Assembly: GCA_002254385.1 (NCBI GenBank)
Contig: NJDO01000058.1
Coordinates: forward strand, 1-13,918
Direction: 5' to 3'
DNA length: 13,918 bases
Source: Thermoplasmatales archaeon ex4484_6
GTDB taxonomy: Archaea; Thermoplasmatota; Penumbrarchaeia; Penumbrarchaeales; Penumbrarchaeaceae
Both the position numbers and the translations under genes were made by a program. The notes beneath the pieces were generated by a model. That model did not search any database and had not been told where the DNA came from. It saw nothing but the letters and a program-made list of their open reading frames with translations. Shown here one piece after another: positions 6,425 through 13,918 of the stretch. Every line of letters starts with the position of its first letter. The stretch's first letter is position 1.

Positions 6425-9400
6425 ATGCATAGCAGAACAGTAGGCATTCTTCTTGCGTCGATTATGACCATGACAGCCCTCTTTGCACTCTTCAGCGGAG
6501 GCGAAAAGATAGACACCTTCTACGATCGTGGGGGCCCGACGGAGGACCTTGTTGTTCTGAAAGGGACCGGCAACACGATATATGATTCACATCTCTATTT
6601 CGAGATAGAGAGGAACGTTCCGGTCTCCTCCGCAAGCATGAAGATATCCACGGAGAACTCTGCGGAAGGACCGTGGATCAGGGACCCTGCCATCGACGTT
6701 GGGAGCGATAACAACGTGGAATGGACCTTTTCGGGGACGGGATACGGTGATTTCGGCAGGACCACCGTTTTCTCGGATGACACAGAAATGAAGACCAATA
6801 CATATCATTCAGGCGGAACGATGACAATGGGCGATATAATGCTCCCCTCGGAGGCATCCATCATCAATGCGAGCATGACCGTCAGGGGGAGGTTCGAGGC
6901 AAATATCGGAAGCATGTCCACGGCCGCAACCGCGGGAAAGATATCATACACCCCCCAGTGGATCGTGGTGGGGGACATCAACGGGGACGGCTTGAACGAC
7001 TCCCTTGTTTCCACCGGGAAGAACGGGCGCCTCTACAAATACATCCAGGATTCCAGCGGGGCTTTCGAGGCAACCAGGCTTTCGAACCCCACCACATATA
7101 ATGATTACATTCTCTATGATGTCGATTCCGATGATGATTATGACATCGTCTATTCATCCACGAACGGAATCTACTGGTTGAGCAACGACGGCTCGGGGAA
7201 CTTCGGGAGCTCAACGACTCTAACAACCGATTTCACACCGGAGAAGCTCATAAGCGCGGACCTCGACGGGGACGGCGAGGATGAGATAGTGGGAGCTGCG
7301 TACTCGTGGACTTGGTCTTCCTCGTCCACTGTCATCTCATATCTGAAGAGGAATGTCAGCACCACCTTTGACCTGTGGCCCCTTTATGAGACGGGAAGCG
7401 GTTCCGGAAGCACCACACTTATTGGAATCAAGGCAGGGGACTGGAATGATGACTCCTACACGGACATTTATGCCGCTTTCACAAACAGAAAGGTCTACAC
7501 CTTCCAGAATCCTGCCTATGAATGGTATTACGACGACACATCCAATATAACCTCGAAGAGCAGATGGTCTGCAAGGAACGTCCTCACATCGCCCTATTCC
7601 ATAGACGGATGGGATGTCGGGGACGTCGACGGGGACGGGAACGCTGATGTTGCCATTGCCCCGAACTACTACTATAATGCCGACATCTACTATTTCAGAA
7701 ACAGGGGGACGAGCTCGTGGAACAGGTATGATGTCGTCTCCCCCTACATCTACTACCCGAAGGACGTTGCCATACTTGACCTGGATGGGGACAACGACAA
7801 TGATATTTTCTTCTCATGCGGGAGTTATTACTACAACACCAACGTGGGATGGTGCGTGAACAGCGGAAACCCCAACAGGAACTCATGGAACACCAAGATC
7901 CTCATGTCGGGGCATGATTCCGCAGGTGACACCGCATTCAAGGGAGACATCAATTCCGACGGCTACATGGACGTGGGGCTCTTCTTCACGGGGAACAGGC
8001 AGGTAATAGCATGGAAGAACCTGGTCCCGCATGATGGTTCCAAGATAGCGGCGGGATACATCGAGGACGGTGGTCTTGTCCAGCTCAGCGATCTCGAACC
8101 CGTGGACATGGACGGGGACGGGGATGACGACTATCTGATAACCGCATTTCAGAGCGGGACAGTTGGCTGGTACGAGAATGACGGCACCCCATTTGCGGGA
8201 GAATGGAACTTCCACAGGATCAACGGTGTCATGGTGGCGGGTGCAAAGGAGGTGGCCGCGGGGGACATCGACAACGACGGGGACCTGGATGTGGCCGTTA
8301 CAGCCTACAGCCAGAGCGCCGTGATGTGGTTCGAGAATACGGGAAATCCCAAGGGAATATGGGATTACCATTACGTCGGTTACATGAGATGGGCTTTCGG
8401 ATGTGCTCTGGGTGATATGGACGAGGATGGTCAGCTTGACATTCTCGTCTCGGCAGGTTACTACTACAGCGACGGGATAAGGATGTACTACACGTCCGAC
8501 CCGGATGGATCATGGAACTACAGGCGGATCTCACCCTCCGTATCCTACTGCGGAGCCATCAACATCACTGACATGAACCAGGACGGGCATCTTGATGTTC
8601 TGGTCACGGTGAACGGATGGTCCGGTCAGGCCAATATATACAGGAACCCGCTTCCATCGAATCCCAGGACAGCGACATGGACGCAGATCACAACCGTATC
8701 ATCCCTCCAGTACCCCTACGAGGCCCTTCCCATAGATATAAACGAAGATGGCGTGCTGGATGTCGTAGCTTCCTCCAATTACGGGGGCATTAAATGGGCA
8801 GAAGCTCCCTCCAACCCCAACCAGATCAACGGATGGAGGACATACACCATGGACAACTCCATCTCCTACCCATGGGGACTCGAGGTCACGGATGTCGACA
8901 ATGACGGCTACGACGATGTTTTCGTATCCTGCCACTACTGGTGGGCTTCTTCCTATTGGTCATACGGGAGAGGTGCTTACTGGCTGGAAGAGACCGATGA
9001 CATGTATTCCAGCTGGCAAAAGCGGACACTCGACTCGAGCATGAGGGAAACTTACGGGATAGCGGTCTCCGATCATGACGGGGACGGACAGCCGGAGATA
9101 TTCGTCCTCTCCATGTTCGATGATGTCTTCAAGTATTCCAAACCGGTACTAAATTATCCATCCGACATCCGGTTGGACCTTGCGGGGGATGGTGTGACCG
9201 ATGTGCTGCTGTCCGGTTCCCTGCGGGGAAATGTCCAGGTCGACCTGACGACCCAGCTCCAGAACGTGCTGGACACCAGACCCACCACGGCCAGATTCTA
9301 CACGGACGGTTCTGGCAACCCCATGATGTCCATGCCCCTGGACCTCTACTCCGCATCCCTTGGAAGATTGACGGGGCATTCCATCGATATCAGGTACAAT

Positions 9401-11494
9401 GTGACCCTGGACATCGACAACAACGGAGCCCTCAGGGACTCCATAACCAGGATCATCCCCGATTACAGCGACCCTGTGGACGACTCGCTTCGCATCTACA
9501 TCGTCTTCAAGGGGAGGAGCGAGGGAACGGCAAGGATATCCGATCTTAGCGTGGAGTACAATTCACCTCCAAAGCTCATCAGGAACCTTCCCAAGGACCT
9601 CAAGGTGAACGAGGACAGCATCAAGAAGAACGCAATGGACCTGACGGAGTATTTCAAGGACGATTACGACTCGTCTTCCATGCTCAATTACGAGGTCGTG
9701 ACCACGGGTCCGAACAAGGACAAGGTGGGACTGCACCTAGAGAACGGAGCGAACCTGACAATCGATTCGAGGGTGGACGCTGATTTCGACAGGGACGTGA
9801 CATTCAGGATAATCGTGACCGACAACGGCGGCCCTGGAGGCGTTCCCCCCCGGATCTATGTTTCCAAGGACATCGAGATAGACGTGCTCCCGGTGGATGA
9901 TCCACCTTTAAGGGGAAACCAGACACTTCCTCCCCGTATCTACGGGTATGAGGGGGAAGAGACCATGGCCATCGATCTGTCGGAATACAATCTCTTCACG
10001 GACCCCGACGATCCGATGGGGGTCGGTATCCGCTATCTCGTGGAGATCAATCCCGACGGTATGGACCCAAGGGATGTGAGCAATATAAGCTGCAGGATCA
10101 CCAGCAGCGGAAAGCTTTACATCAGGAGCGAAGGGGACTGGACGGGTTCGGGTATCCCGGTAAGGGTATGGGGGTATGACGGGGAGCTAATCGACAGGGA
10201 AACGGACCCCTACCACATGACCCTCCTCGACATAATCAATATCAACGATCCCCCCGAATGGAAGGACGTTCCGGATATCATCATCGATGAGGATAACGGA
10301 AAGGAAGGGGCCCTGGACCTCACCCCGTTCGTGACGGACATCGATACCGACCCCAAGGACCTCAGGTTCACACTGATCTCCCATACGAACTCCACCTACT
10401 ATGCGGTCTCCCTCGATCCGGGCGATTCCTCGAAAGTGGACCTGAATCCGAGGATAGAGAACTGGTTCGGTCAGGTGGATGCCCTCGTAGAGGTAAGCGA
10501 TGGGGAATATTCGGCTCTCACGACCATCCACGTGAAGGTCAACAGCGTGAACGATCTTCCAACAATCTCCATCAAATACCCGATGGAGGATTCATCCCTC
10601 ACGGTTGGACCCCTATCAGTGATGGGGGAAGCATACGATGTCGAGGGCATCGATTCCATCATCATATCCTTCATGGGAGAGAGATGGGAGGCATCGGGGA
10701 AGGTGTCCTGGGGGGAGACCATCGAGGTCCCGGACGGTGTGGTGATAGACAAGATCACCTACAACGTCCCCATCACCGTGACCCTTACGGATACGGACGG
10801 CGAGGTTGTCACGGAGACCGTCCACGTAACCCTGATACCGAAACCGATAGTGCCACCGAACGATCCGGACGGGGACGGATATCCCAACTACATGGATGAT
10901 TTCCCGTTCGATCCGTCCGAGCACAAGGATTCGGACAGGGACGGAGTGGGAGATAATGCGGACAAGTTCCCCGACAATCCCGAATTGAAATACGATTCCG
11001 ACAATGATGGCGTGGCCGATGCCGTTGACGAGTATCCCTTCGATCCGGAGAACGGAAGGGGGGTTGGTGTTATCAAGCCGCCAAAGGAGGAGAAGCCAAA
11101 CTGGTTCTGGCCCATCTTCTTCATCATACTTGCCGTGATCCTGGCCATTGTGGCGGTTCTTTCGATCCTTTCGTACTTGGCCAAGAGAAAGGCATCGGGT
11201 GATCCGAGGAAGGCAGTGGAGTTCTACAACAAACAGGAGAAGAGAAGGGAGCTGTTCAACCGCATATCCCAGAGGGAAAAGATAGAGGGGCTGCTCTCCA
11301 AGACCCACCTGAAAATGGAAGGAGGCAAAGGAAAAGCTCCGACCCATGTGGCACCGATGACAGGGGGGATGCCAATGAGAGCCGGTCTTCCCCCGCCCGG
11401 AGCGATGGGAGGAACAAGGGCGGTTCCCGTAAGAGGGCAGCTGCCTCCCCCGCAGCCAGGGTACAGAATGCCGCCACCCCCTCCCCGAAGATAA
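6425..11494 (+). CDS. Giant membrane-anchored surface protein: conserved N-terminal module, two predicted FG-GAP propellers, cadherin-like domains, TSP3 repeats, proline-rich tail
   Basis: The protein has 1689 residues and a signal peptide (hydrophobic about 6-24). A beta-rich module at 58-158 is shared with the next gene. From about 180 to 890 there are 14 calcium loops of the form D-x-[DN]-x-D-G-x-x-D (for example GDINGDGLND, VDMDGDGDDD, SDHDGDGQPE). This is the FG-GAP/VCBS pattern, and fourteen blades would make two seven-bladed propellers. A beta-sandwich-like stretch follows (about 905-1045), then cadherin-like domains introduced by NSPPK, VDDPP, INDPP and VNDLP (about 1047-1475). Thrombospondin type 3 repeats occupy 1478-1543, a single membrane helix about 1560-1586 (WFWPIFFIILAVILAIVAVL), and a cytoplasmic tail the rest. 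The tail has a charged helix (RKAVEFYNKQEKRRELF) and ends PPPPPRR. Only about 10 N-x-S/T sequons are present. Calcium-dependent adhesion or ligand binding at the cell surface is inferred. It is the tandem paralogue of the gene at 11869. Confidence 0.92.
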   Translation: MHSRTVGILLASIMTMTALFALFSGGEKIDTFYDRGGPTEDLVVLKGTGNTIYDSHLYFEIERNVPVSSASMKISTENSAEGPWIRDPAIDVGSDNNVEWTFSGTGYGDFGRTTVFSDDTEMKTNTYHSGGTMTMGDIMLPSEASIINASMTVRGRFEANIGSMSTAATAGKISYTPQWIVVGDINGDGLNDSLVSTGKNGRLYKYIQDSSGAFEATRLSNPTTYNDYILYDVDSDDDYDIVYSSTNGIYWLSNDGSGNFGSSTTLTTDFTPEKLISADLDGDGEDEIVGAAYSWTWSSSSTVISYLKRNVSTTFDLWPLYETGSGSGSTTLIGIKAGDWNDDSYTDIYAAFTNRKVYTFQNPAYEWYYDDTSNITSKSRWSARNVLTSPYSIDGWDVGDVDGDGNADVAIAPNYYYNADIYYFRNRGTSSWNRYDVVSPYIYYPKDVAILDLDGDNDNDIFFSCGSYYYNTNVGWCVNSGNPNRNSWNTKILMSGHDSAGDTAFKGDINSDGYMDVGLFFTGNRQVIAWKNLVPHDGSKIAAGYIEDGGLVQLSDLEPVDMDGDGDDDYLITAFQSGTVGWYENDGTPFAGEWNFHRINGVMVAGAKEVAAGDIDNDGDLDVAVTAYSQSAVMWFENTGNPKGIWDYHYVGYMRWAFGCALGDMDEDGQLDILVSAGYYYSDGIRMYYTSDPDGSWNYRRISPSVSYCGAINITDMNQDGHLDVLVTVNGWSGQANIYRNPLPSNPRTATWTQITTVSSLQYPYEALPIDINEDGVLDVVASSNYGGIKWAEAPSNPNQINGWRTYTMDNSISYPWGLEVTDVDNDGYDDVFVSCHYWWASSYWSYGRGAYWLEETDDMYSSWQKRTLDSSMRETYGIAVSDHDGDGQPEIFVLSMFDDVFKYSKPVLNYPSDIRLDLAGDGVTDVLLSGSLRGNVQVDLTTQLQNVLDTRPTTARFYTDGSGNPMMSMPLDLYSASLGRLTGHSIDIRYNVTLDIDNNGALRDSITRIIPDYSDPVDDSLRIYIVFKGRSEGTARISDLSVEYNSPPKLIRNLPKDLKVNEDSIKKNAMDLTEYFKDDYDSSSMLNYEVVTTGPNKDKVGLHLENGANLTIDSRVDADFDRDVTFRIIVTDNGGPGGVPPRIYVSKDIEIDVLPVDDPPLRGNQTLPPRIYGYEGEETMAIDLSEYNLFTDPDDPMGVGIRYLVEINPDGMDPRDVSNISCRITSSGKLYIRSEGDWTGSGIPVRVWGYDGELIDRETDPYHMTLLDIININDPPEWKDVPDIIIDEDNGKEGALDLTPFVTDIDTDPKDLRFTLISHTNSTYYAVSLDPGDSSKVDLNPRIENWFGQVDALVEVSDGEYSALTTIHVKVNSVNDLPTISIKYPMEDSSLTVGPLSVMGEAYDVEGIDSIIISFMGERWEASGKVSWGETIEVPDGVVIDKITYNVPITVTLTDTDGEVVTETVHVTLIPKPIVPPNDPDGDGYPNYMDDFPFDPSEHKDSDRDGVGDNADKFPDNPELKYDSDNDGVADAVDEYPFDPENGRGVGVIKPPKEEKPNWFWPIFFIILAVILAIVAVLSILSYLAKRKASGDPRKAVEFYNKQEKRRELFNRISQREKIEGLLSKTHLKMEGGKGKAPTHVAPMTGGMPMRAGLPPPGAMGGTRAVPVRGQLPPPQPGYRMPPPPPRR

Positions 11495-11498
11495 TAAA

Positions 11499-11530
11499 TC
11501 GGACACGAATGATAATACATTCGTATCCGA
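11499..11530 (+). terminator. Stem-loop immediately after the large propeller gene
   Basis: The arms TCGGACACGAATG (11499-11511) and CATTCGTATCCGA (11518-11530) pair over 13 positions with one C-A mismatch around the six-base loop ATAATA. The stem begins four bases after the stop codon. No U-tract follows, so this may be a 3'-end stabilising or processing element rather than a classical terminator. Confidence 0.5.
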
Positions 11531-11689
11531 ACTCTTAACCCCCACCCCTCGAGATATTGTGTGAAAAAGGAATCAAGGTGTACTTAAAGGATCGATCGAT
11601 CATCGGATAGTTTGAATTTCCTATATGATGAAAAAACATCCGTTCCCGACCGGTGAATCCGATCAACAACCGGCCCTGCATTCGATAGT

Positions 11690-11720
11690 ATGTCCTCCGA
11701 TCAAGACGCTCGGAGGACAT
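11690..11720. repeat. Perfect 11-bp inverted repeat, 9-base loop
   Basis: ATGTCCTCCGA (11690-11700) and TCGGAGGACAT (11710-11720) are exact inverse complements separated by TCAAGACGC. The element lies about 195 bases after the upstream stop and about 150 before the next start. As RNA it would form a stable hairpin on either strand; as DNA it could be an operator. It is not close enough to the TATA box at 11780 for an ordinary promoter-overlapping repressor site. Confidence 0.6.
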
Positions 11721-11779
11721 CGAAATGTGAAAAGACCTGCAAAGGTTTAATAGAATGGAAAAACTGGCCCTATAGAACA

Positions 11780-11788
11780 TTTATATAT
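11780..11788 (+). promoter_or_regulatory. TATA box of the second propeller gene
   Basis: TTTATATAT in an AT-rich stretch predicts a transcript start near 11810, giving a leader of about 59 bases to the ATG at 11869. Confidence 0.6.
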
Positions 11789-11856
11789 TTTTTGTCTATT
11801 TTACACTGACGTGCGGGTTGTATCGGAATGAACCCTGAACAGGTACCTGCACCCAC

Positions 11857-11865
11857 GGATGTGAT
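11857..11865 (+). promoter_or_regulatory. Shine-Dalgarno site of the second propeller gene
   Basis: GGATGTGAT matches eight of nine bases of GGAGGTGAT, with the GGATG part seven bases before the ATG at 11869. It selects this start. Confidence 0.65.
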
Positions 11866-11868
11866 CCC

Positions 11869-13918
11869 ATGCCAAAAAGAACTGCCCTGCTTCTTGTTCT
11901 GATACTTGTATCGGTATCGATCCTCACCTTTCTGGATACTTCTCCCAGAGGTGAATATACAACACAGCTTTACACAAACGATGGAACGGTGGTCGCCGGA
12001 GGTCCGGTGGACCTTTCGAGCGGAAAGGGGATGGATATCAGCTATTATTTCAAGATAGGCAGGGACGTTCCCACATCCGATGCGAGCCTGGACATATCCA
12101 CATTCAACGTGGAAGAGGGCATGGCCCTCAAGGAACCTTATGTTGATGTGGGCCTTGACGGAAACAAGGAATGGATGTACAAAGGGGTGGGATACGGATT
12201 GTTCGGAGAACAGCACCATTTCTCGGATGATAAGGTGCAGACATCCATATCATACGGCTCGGGAGGCGGGTCCGACAGCACAAATTCCATCCTCCTGCCC
12301 AAGGATTCTGAGATCCTGAACGCGTCCATCGGTATCAGGGGAAGGTTCCAGTCTCCCTCGGCAATACCCATCTCCTCCTACCAGATAGAAAGGGATCCAT
12401 CCACATTCTCAATTGACGGATATGCCATGGAACACGGGGACATCGACCAGGACGGAGATCAGGATGTTGTCGTTTCCGACACGCGAAACTCCAGGATCGT
12501 ATGGCTCGAGAATCCAAATTCGACAAGCGGCGAATGGACACTGCATGTCATATATTCCGGATATTATGTTCAGAGCTGCTATTCCCTGGATGTTGGCGAT
12601 ATCGACGGGGACGGAGATCTTGATGTTGCGGCATCCTCGTATTCACGAGGATATGTCATGTGGTTCAGGAACGACAACGATGCCAACACATGGATCAGGT
12701 TCAGGTTCTACACCTCGTTTCGATACGCTGGAAGAGTGAGGATCGCCGATATCGATCAGGACGGCAACCCGGACATAGTGGTTTCCACCTGGTACTATTA
12801 TCACTACTACAACTACGGAAGATGGATATACTGGTTCGAGGCGCCGGACAACCCGGCGACCAACTATTCCACATCCTCCGGAGGCTCTTCCTCCTACTGG
12901 CGGTACCATTCCATCTCATCGAATCCTACATACTACTACTACACCTATGCGGCAATGGACGTGGGGGATTTCAACGGTGACGATTATCCCGATATTGCAG
13001 TAGCGGTCTATCCCAGGTATTCATGGTATAACGTCAACAGGGTCTACAGATTCATCAATCCGAAATCGGCCACAGGCAGCTGGTCCTCCATGATAATCGA
13101 CAACTCCGCCCAGCAGGTCCATTCTCTGGCCGTGGAGGATATGGACGGAGATGACGATGATGATATAATTACCGCCACCTACGGGGGCAGCACCATCAAA
13201 TATTACAGGAACTCCAACAACGGGAGCTCATGGTCCGAGAACACGCTCATGTCCTTCACGAACCCGAGGTTCATTCTCGCGGAGGATCTGAACGACGACA
13301 ACAGAACGGATATCGTGGTCGGCGGCGGATCGGGGGTCTACGAGTTTGCGGTGCTCTATCAGGGTTCCTCCGACACATCCTACACAAAATACACGATCAC
13401 CCAGGCAATAATCAACCCCTTCGCCTTCACCCCCCTCGACAGTGACCTGGACGGGGACCTCGATTTCATGGTGGCGGGAACCTCCGGATCACAGCTGGTG
13501 CTGATAAACACGACCAGCAAGACAACACCCTCGCATCAGGTCATATGGTTGGAGGACGGTGGAGTGAAGGACATCAGAGGGTTGGATCAGGCCGATATGG
13601 ATGGTGACGGGGACCTGGATGTGGTCTTCTGTGCCTATGGAACCGGCTGGATCGGATGGATGGAGAACGATGGAACACCGTTCAACGGAGCGGGACCCCT
13701 GCACAGGATCGGAAGCATCGGGAACCCCATAGAGATCATGGTGGCCGATGTGAACGGGGACGATAAGAACGATATCGTTGCCCTCAGCTCGGGCGGTGTG
13801 GCATACTGGTGGGAGAACATCGGGAACTCCCTCACAACATGGCCCGGTTATCTCATCGCTTCGGGGATCCCGAATGCCTACTCCATGTTTGCCGGGGATT
13901 TCACGGGCGACGGAAAAG
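11869..13918 (+). CDS. FG-GAP propeller surface protein, paralogue of the preceding gene (partial, runs off the right edge)
   Basis: An open frame with no stop covers 683 complete codons to the window end. A signal peptide (hydrophobic about 6-22) is followed by the same N-terminal module as the preceding protein, at almost the same residues (58-160: GRDVPTSDAS, VDVGLDGNKEW, GVGYGLFG, FSDD, LNAS, RGRF). Calcium loops start at about residue 189 (GDIDQDGDQD). Nine are complete (for example GDIDGDGDLD, GDFNGDDYPD, ADMDGDGDLD) and a tenth, GDFTGDGK, is cut by the edge. Repeats carry a W-[FLM]-E-N strand as in the paralogue. Aromatic clusters such as TWYYYHYYNYG and TYYYYTY follow some loops. The eighth repeat, introduced by EDGG and containing ENDGTPF, aligns with the eighth of the paralogue. 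A second propeller, anchoring domains and a tail are therefore expected beyond the edge. The start at 11869 has a strong Shine-Dalgarno site. Confidence 0.9.
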   Translation, partial: MPKRTALLLVLILVSVSILTFLDTSPRGEYTTQLYTNDGTVVAGGPVDLSSGKGMDISYYFKIGRDVPTSDASLDISTFNVEEGMALKEPYVDVGLDGNKEWMYKGVGYGLFGEQHHFSDDKVQTSISYGSGGGSDSTNSILLPKDSEILNASIGIRGRFQSPSAIPISSYQIERDPSTFSIDGYAMEHGDIDQDGDQDVVVSDTRNSRIVWLENPNSTSGEWTLHVIYSGYYVQSCYSLDVGDIDGDGDLDVAASSYSRGYVMWFRNDNDANTWIRFRFYTSFRYAGRVRIADIDQDGNPDIVVSTWYYYHYYNYGRWIYWFEAPDNPATNYSTSSGGSSSYWRYHSISSNPTYYYYTYAAMDVGDFNGDDYPDIAVAVYPRYSWYNVNRVYRFINPKSATGSWSSMIIDNSAQQVHSLAVEDMDGDDDDDIITATYGGSTIKYYRNSNNGSSWSENTLMSFTNPRFILAEDLNDDNRTDIVVGGGSGVYEFAVLYQGSSDTSYTKYTITQAIINPFAFTPLDSDLDGDLDFMVAGTSGSQLVLINTTSKTTPSHQVIWLEDGGVKDIRGLDQADMDGDGDLDVVFCAYGTGWIGWMENDGTPFNGAGPLHRIGSIGNPIEIMVADVNGDDKNDIVALSSGGVAYWWENIGNSLTTWPGYLIASGIPNAYSMFAGDFTGDGK

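Larger units (their letters stand above)
11495..11868. other. 374-bp intergenic region between the two propeller genes
   Basis: This stretch has no credible coding frame. It contains a stem-loop directly after the upstream stop (11499-11530), a second perfect stem-loop (11690-11720), and an AT-rich promoter stretch from about 11745 to 11805 with the TATA box of the next gene. T-runs at 11788-11793 and 11800-11803 could also help end a transcript arriving from upstream. Between 11531 and 11689 I see nothing definite. Confidence 0.6.

Noticed and set aside
10616..11545. 309-residue open frame on the minus strand
   Set aside because: It is the reverse reading of the cadherin-like, TSP3 and tail region of the giant gene. 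Its composition is Arg-, His- and Gly-rich without domain structure.
11590..11601. GATCGATCGATC palindrome
   Set aside because: A short simple tetranucleotide repeat with no spacing to a gene or promoter that would suggest function.
11828..11902. Short 24-codon upstream frame overlapping the start of the second propeller gene
   Set aside because: No Shine-Dalgarno site precedes it and its composition is uninformative. The ATG at 11869 is strongly marked.
1..13918. Search for tRNA, rRNA, CRISPR arrays, transposases and long DNA repeats
   Set aside because: None were seen by reading both strands. The repetitiveness is at protein level (calcium loops), not as direct DNA repeats with regular spacers.

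Overview
The window looks like a chromosomal segment of an archaeon, most likely a euryarchaeon of the Thermoplasmatota type. The reasons are TATA boxes about 26 bases ahead of inferred transcript starts, Shine-Dalgarno sites resembling GGAGGTGAT, many AGG arginine codons, and very large secreted proteins with FG-GAP, cadherin-like and thrombospondin type 3 calcium repeats. The lineage is an inference from style; no rRNA or other marker gene is present.

Layout. Positions 2-76 hold the last 24 codons of a gene entering from the left. Facing it at 94-1011 (minus) is a PflX-type radical SAM protein. A 65-bp gap with one near-symmetric TATA element separates this from a divergent two-gene operon. 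That operon has a short-chain dehydrogenase resembling 3-ketodihydrosphingosine reductase (1077-1889) and, overlapping by ATGA, a membrane-anchored protein that may be LEA14-like (1886-2614). The anchored protein's end overlaps by 11 bp the convergent FabG-like dehydrogenase (2604-3344, minus). That dehydrogenase overlaps by ATGA a zinc-ribbon reading frame (3341 to about 3480) which has no credible start of its own. The zinc-ribbon frame appears to be the displaced C-terminus of the 902-residue secreted glycoprotein upstream (3463-6171, minus).

From 6172 to the right edge the window is devoted to the cell surface. A 253-bp divergent promoter region feeds the glycoprotein gene leftward and a 1689-residue surface protein rightward (6425-11494). 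After a 374-bp intergenic region with two strong stem-loops, a paralogue of the large protein starts at 11869 and runs off the window. Both paralogues share an N-terminal module of about 100 residues followed by calcium-loop repeats. Fourteen repeats are complete in the first, which fits two seven-bladed beta-propellers. The first paralogue then has cadherin-like domains, thrombospondin type 3 repeats, one membrane helix and a proline-rich cytoplasmic tail.

Working together (inference): the right two thirds is probably an adhesion or envelope locus of calcium-stabilised, partly glycosylated proteins. The left third is small-molecule and possibly lipid metabolism with no demonstrated link to it. 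The most notable points are the broken anchor or tail of the glycoprotein, the shared N-terminal module, the two-propeller architecture, and the sphingoid-type reductase paired with a membrane-anchored partner.
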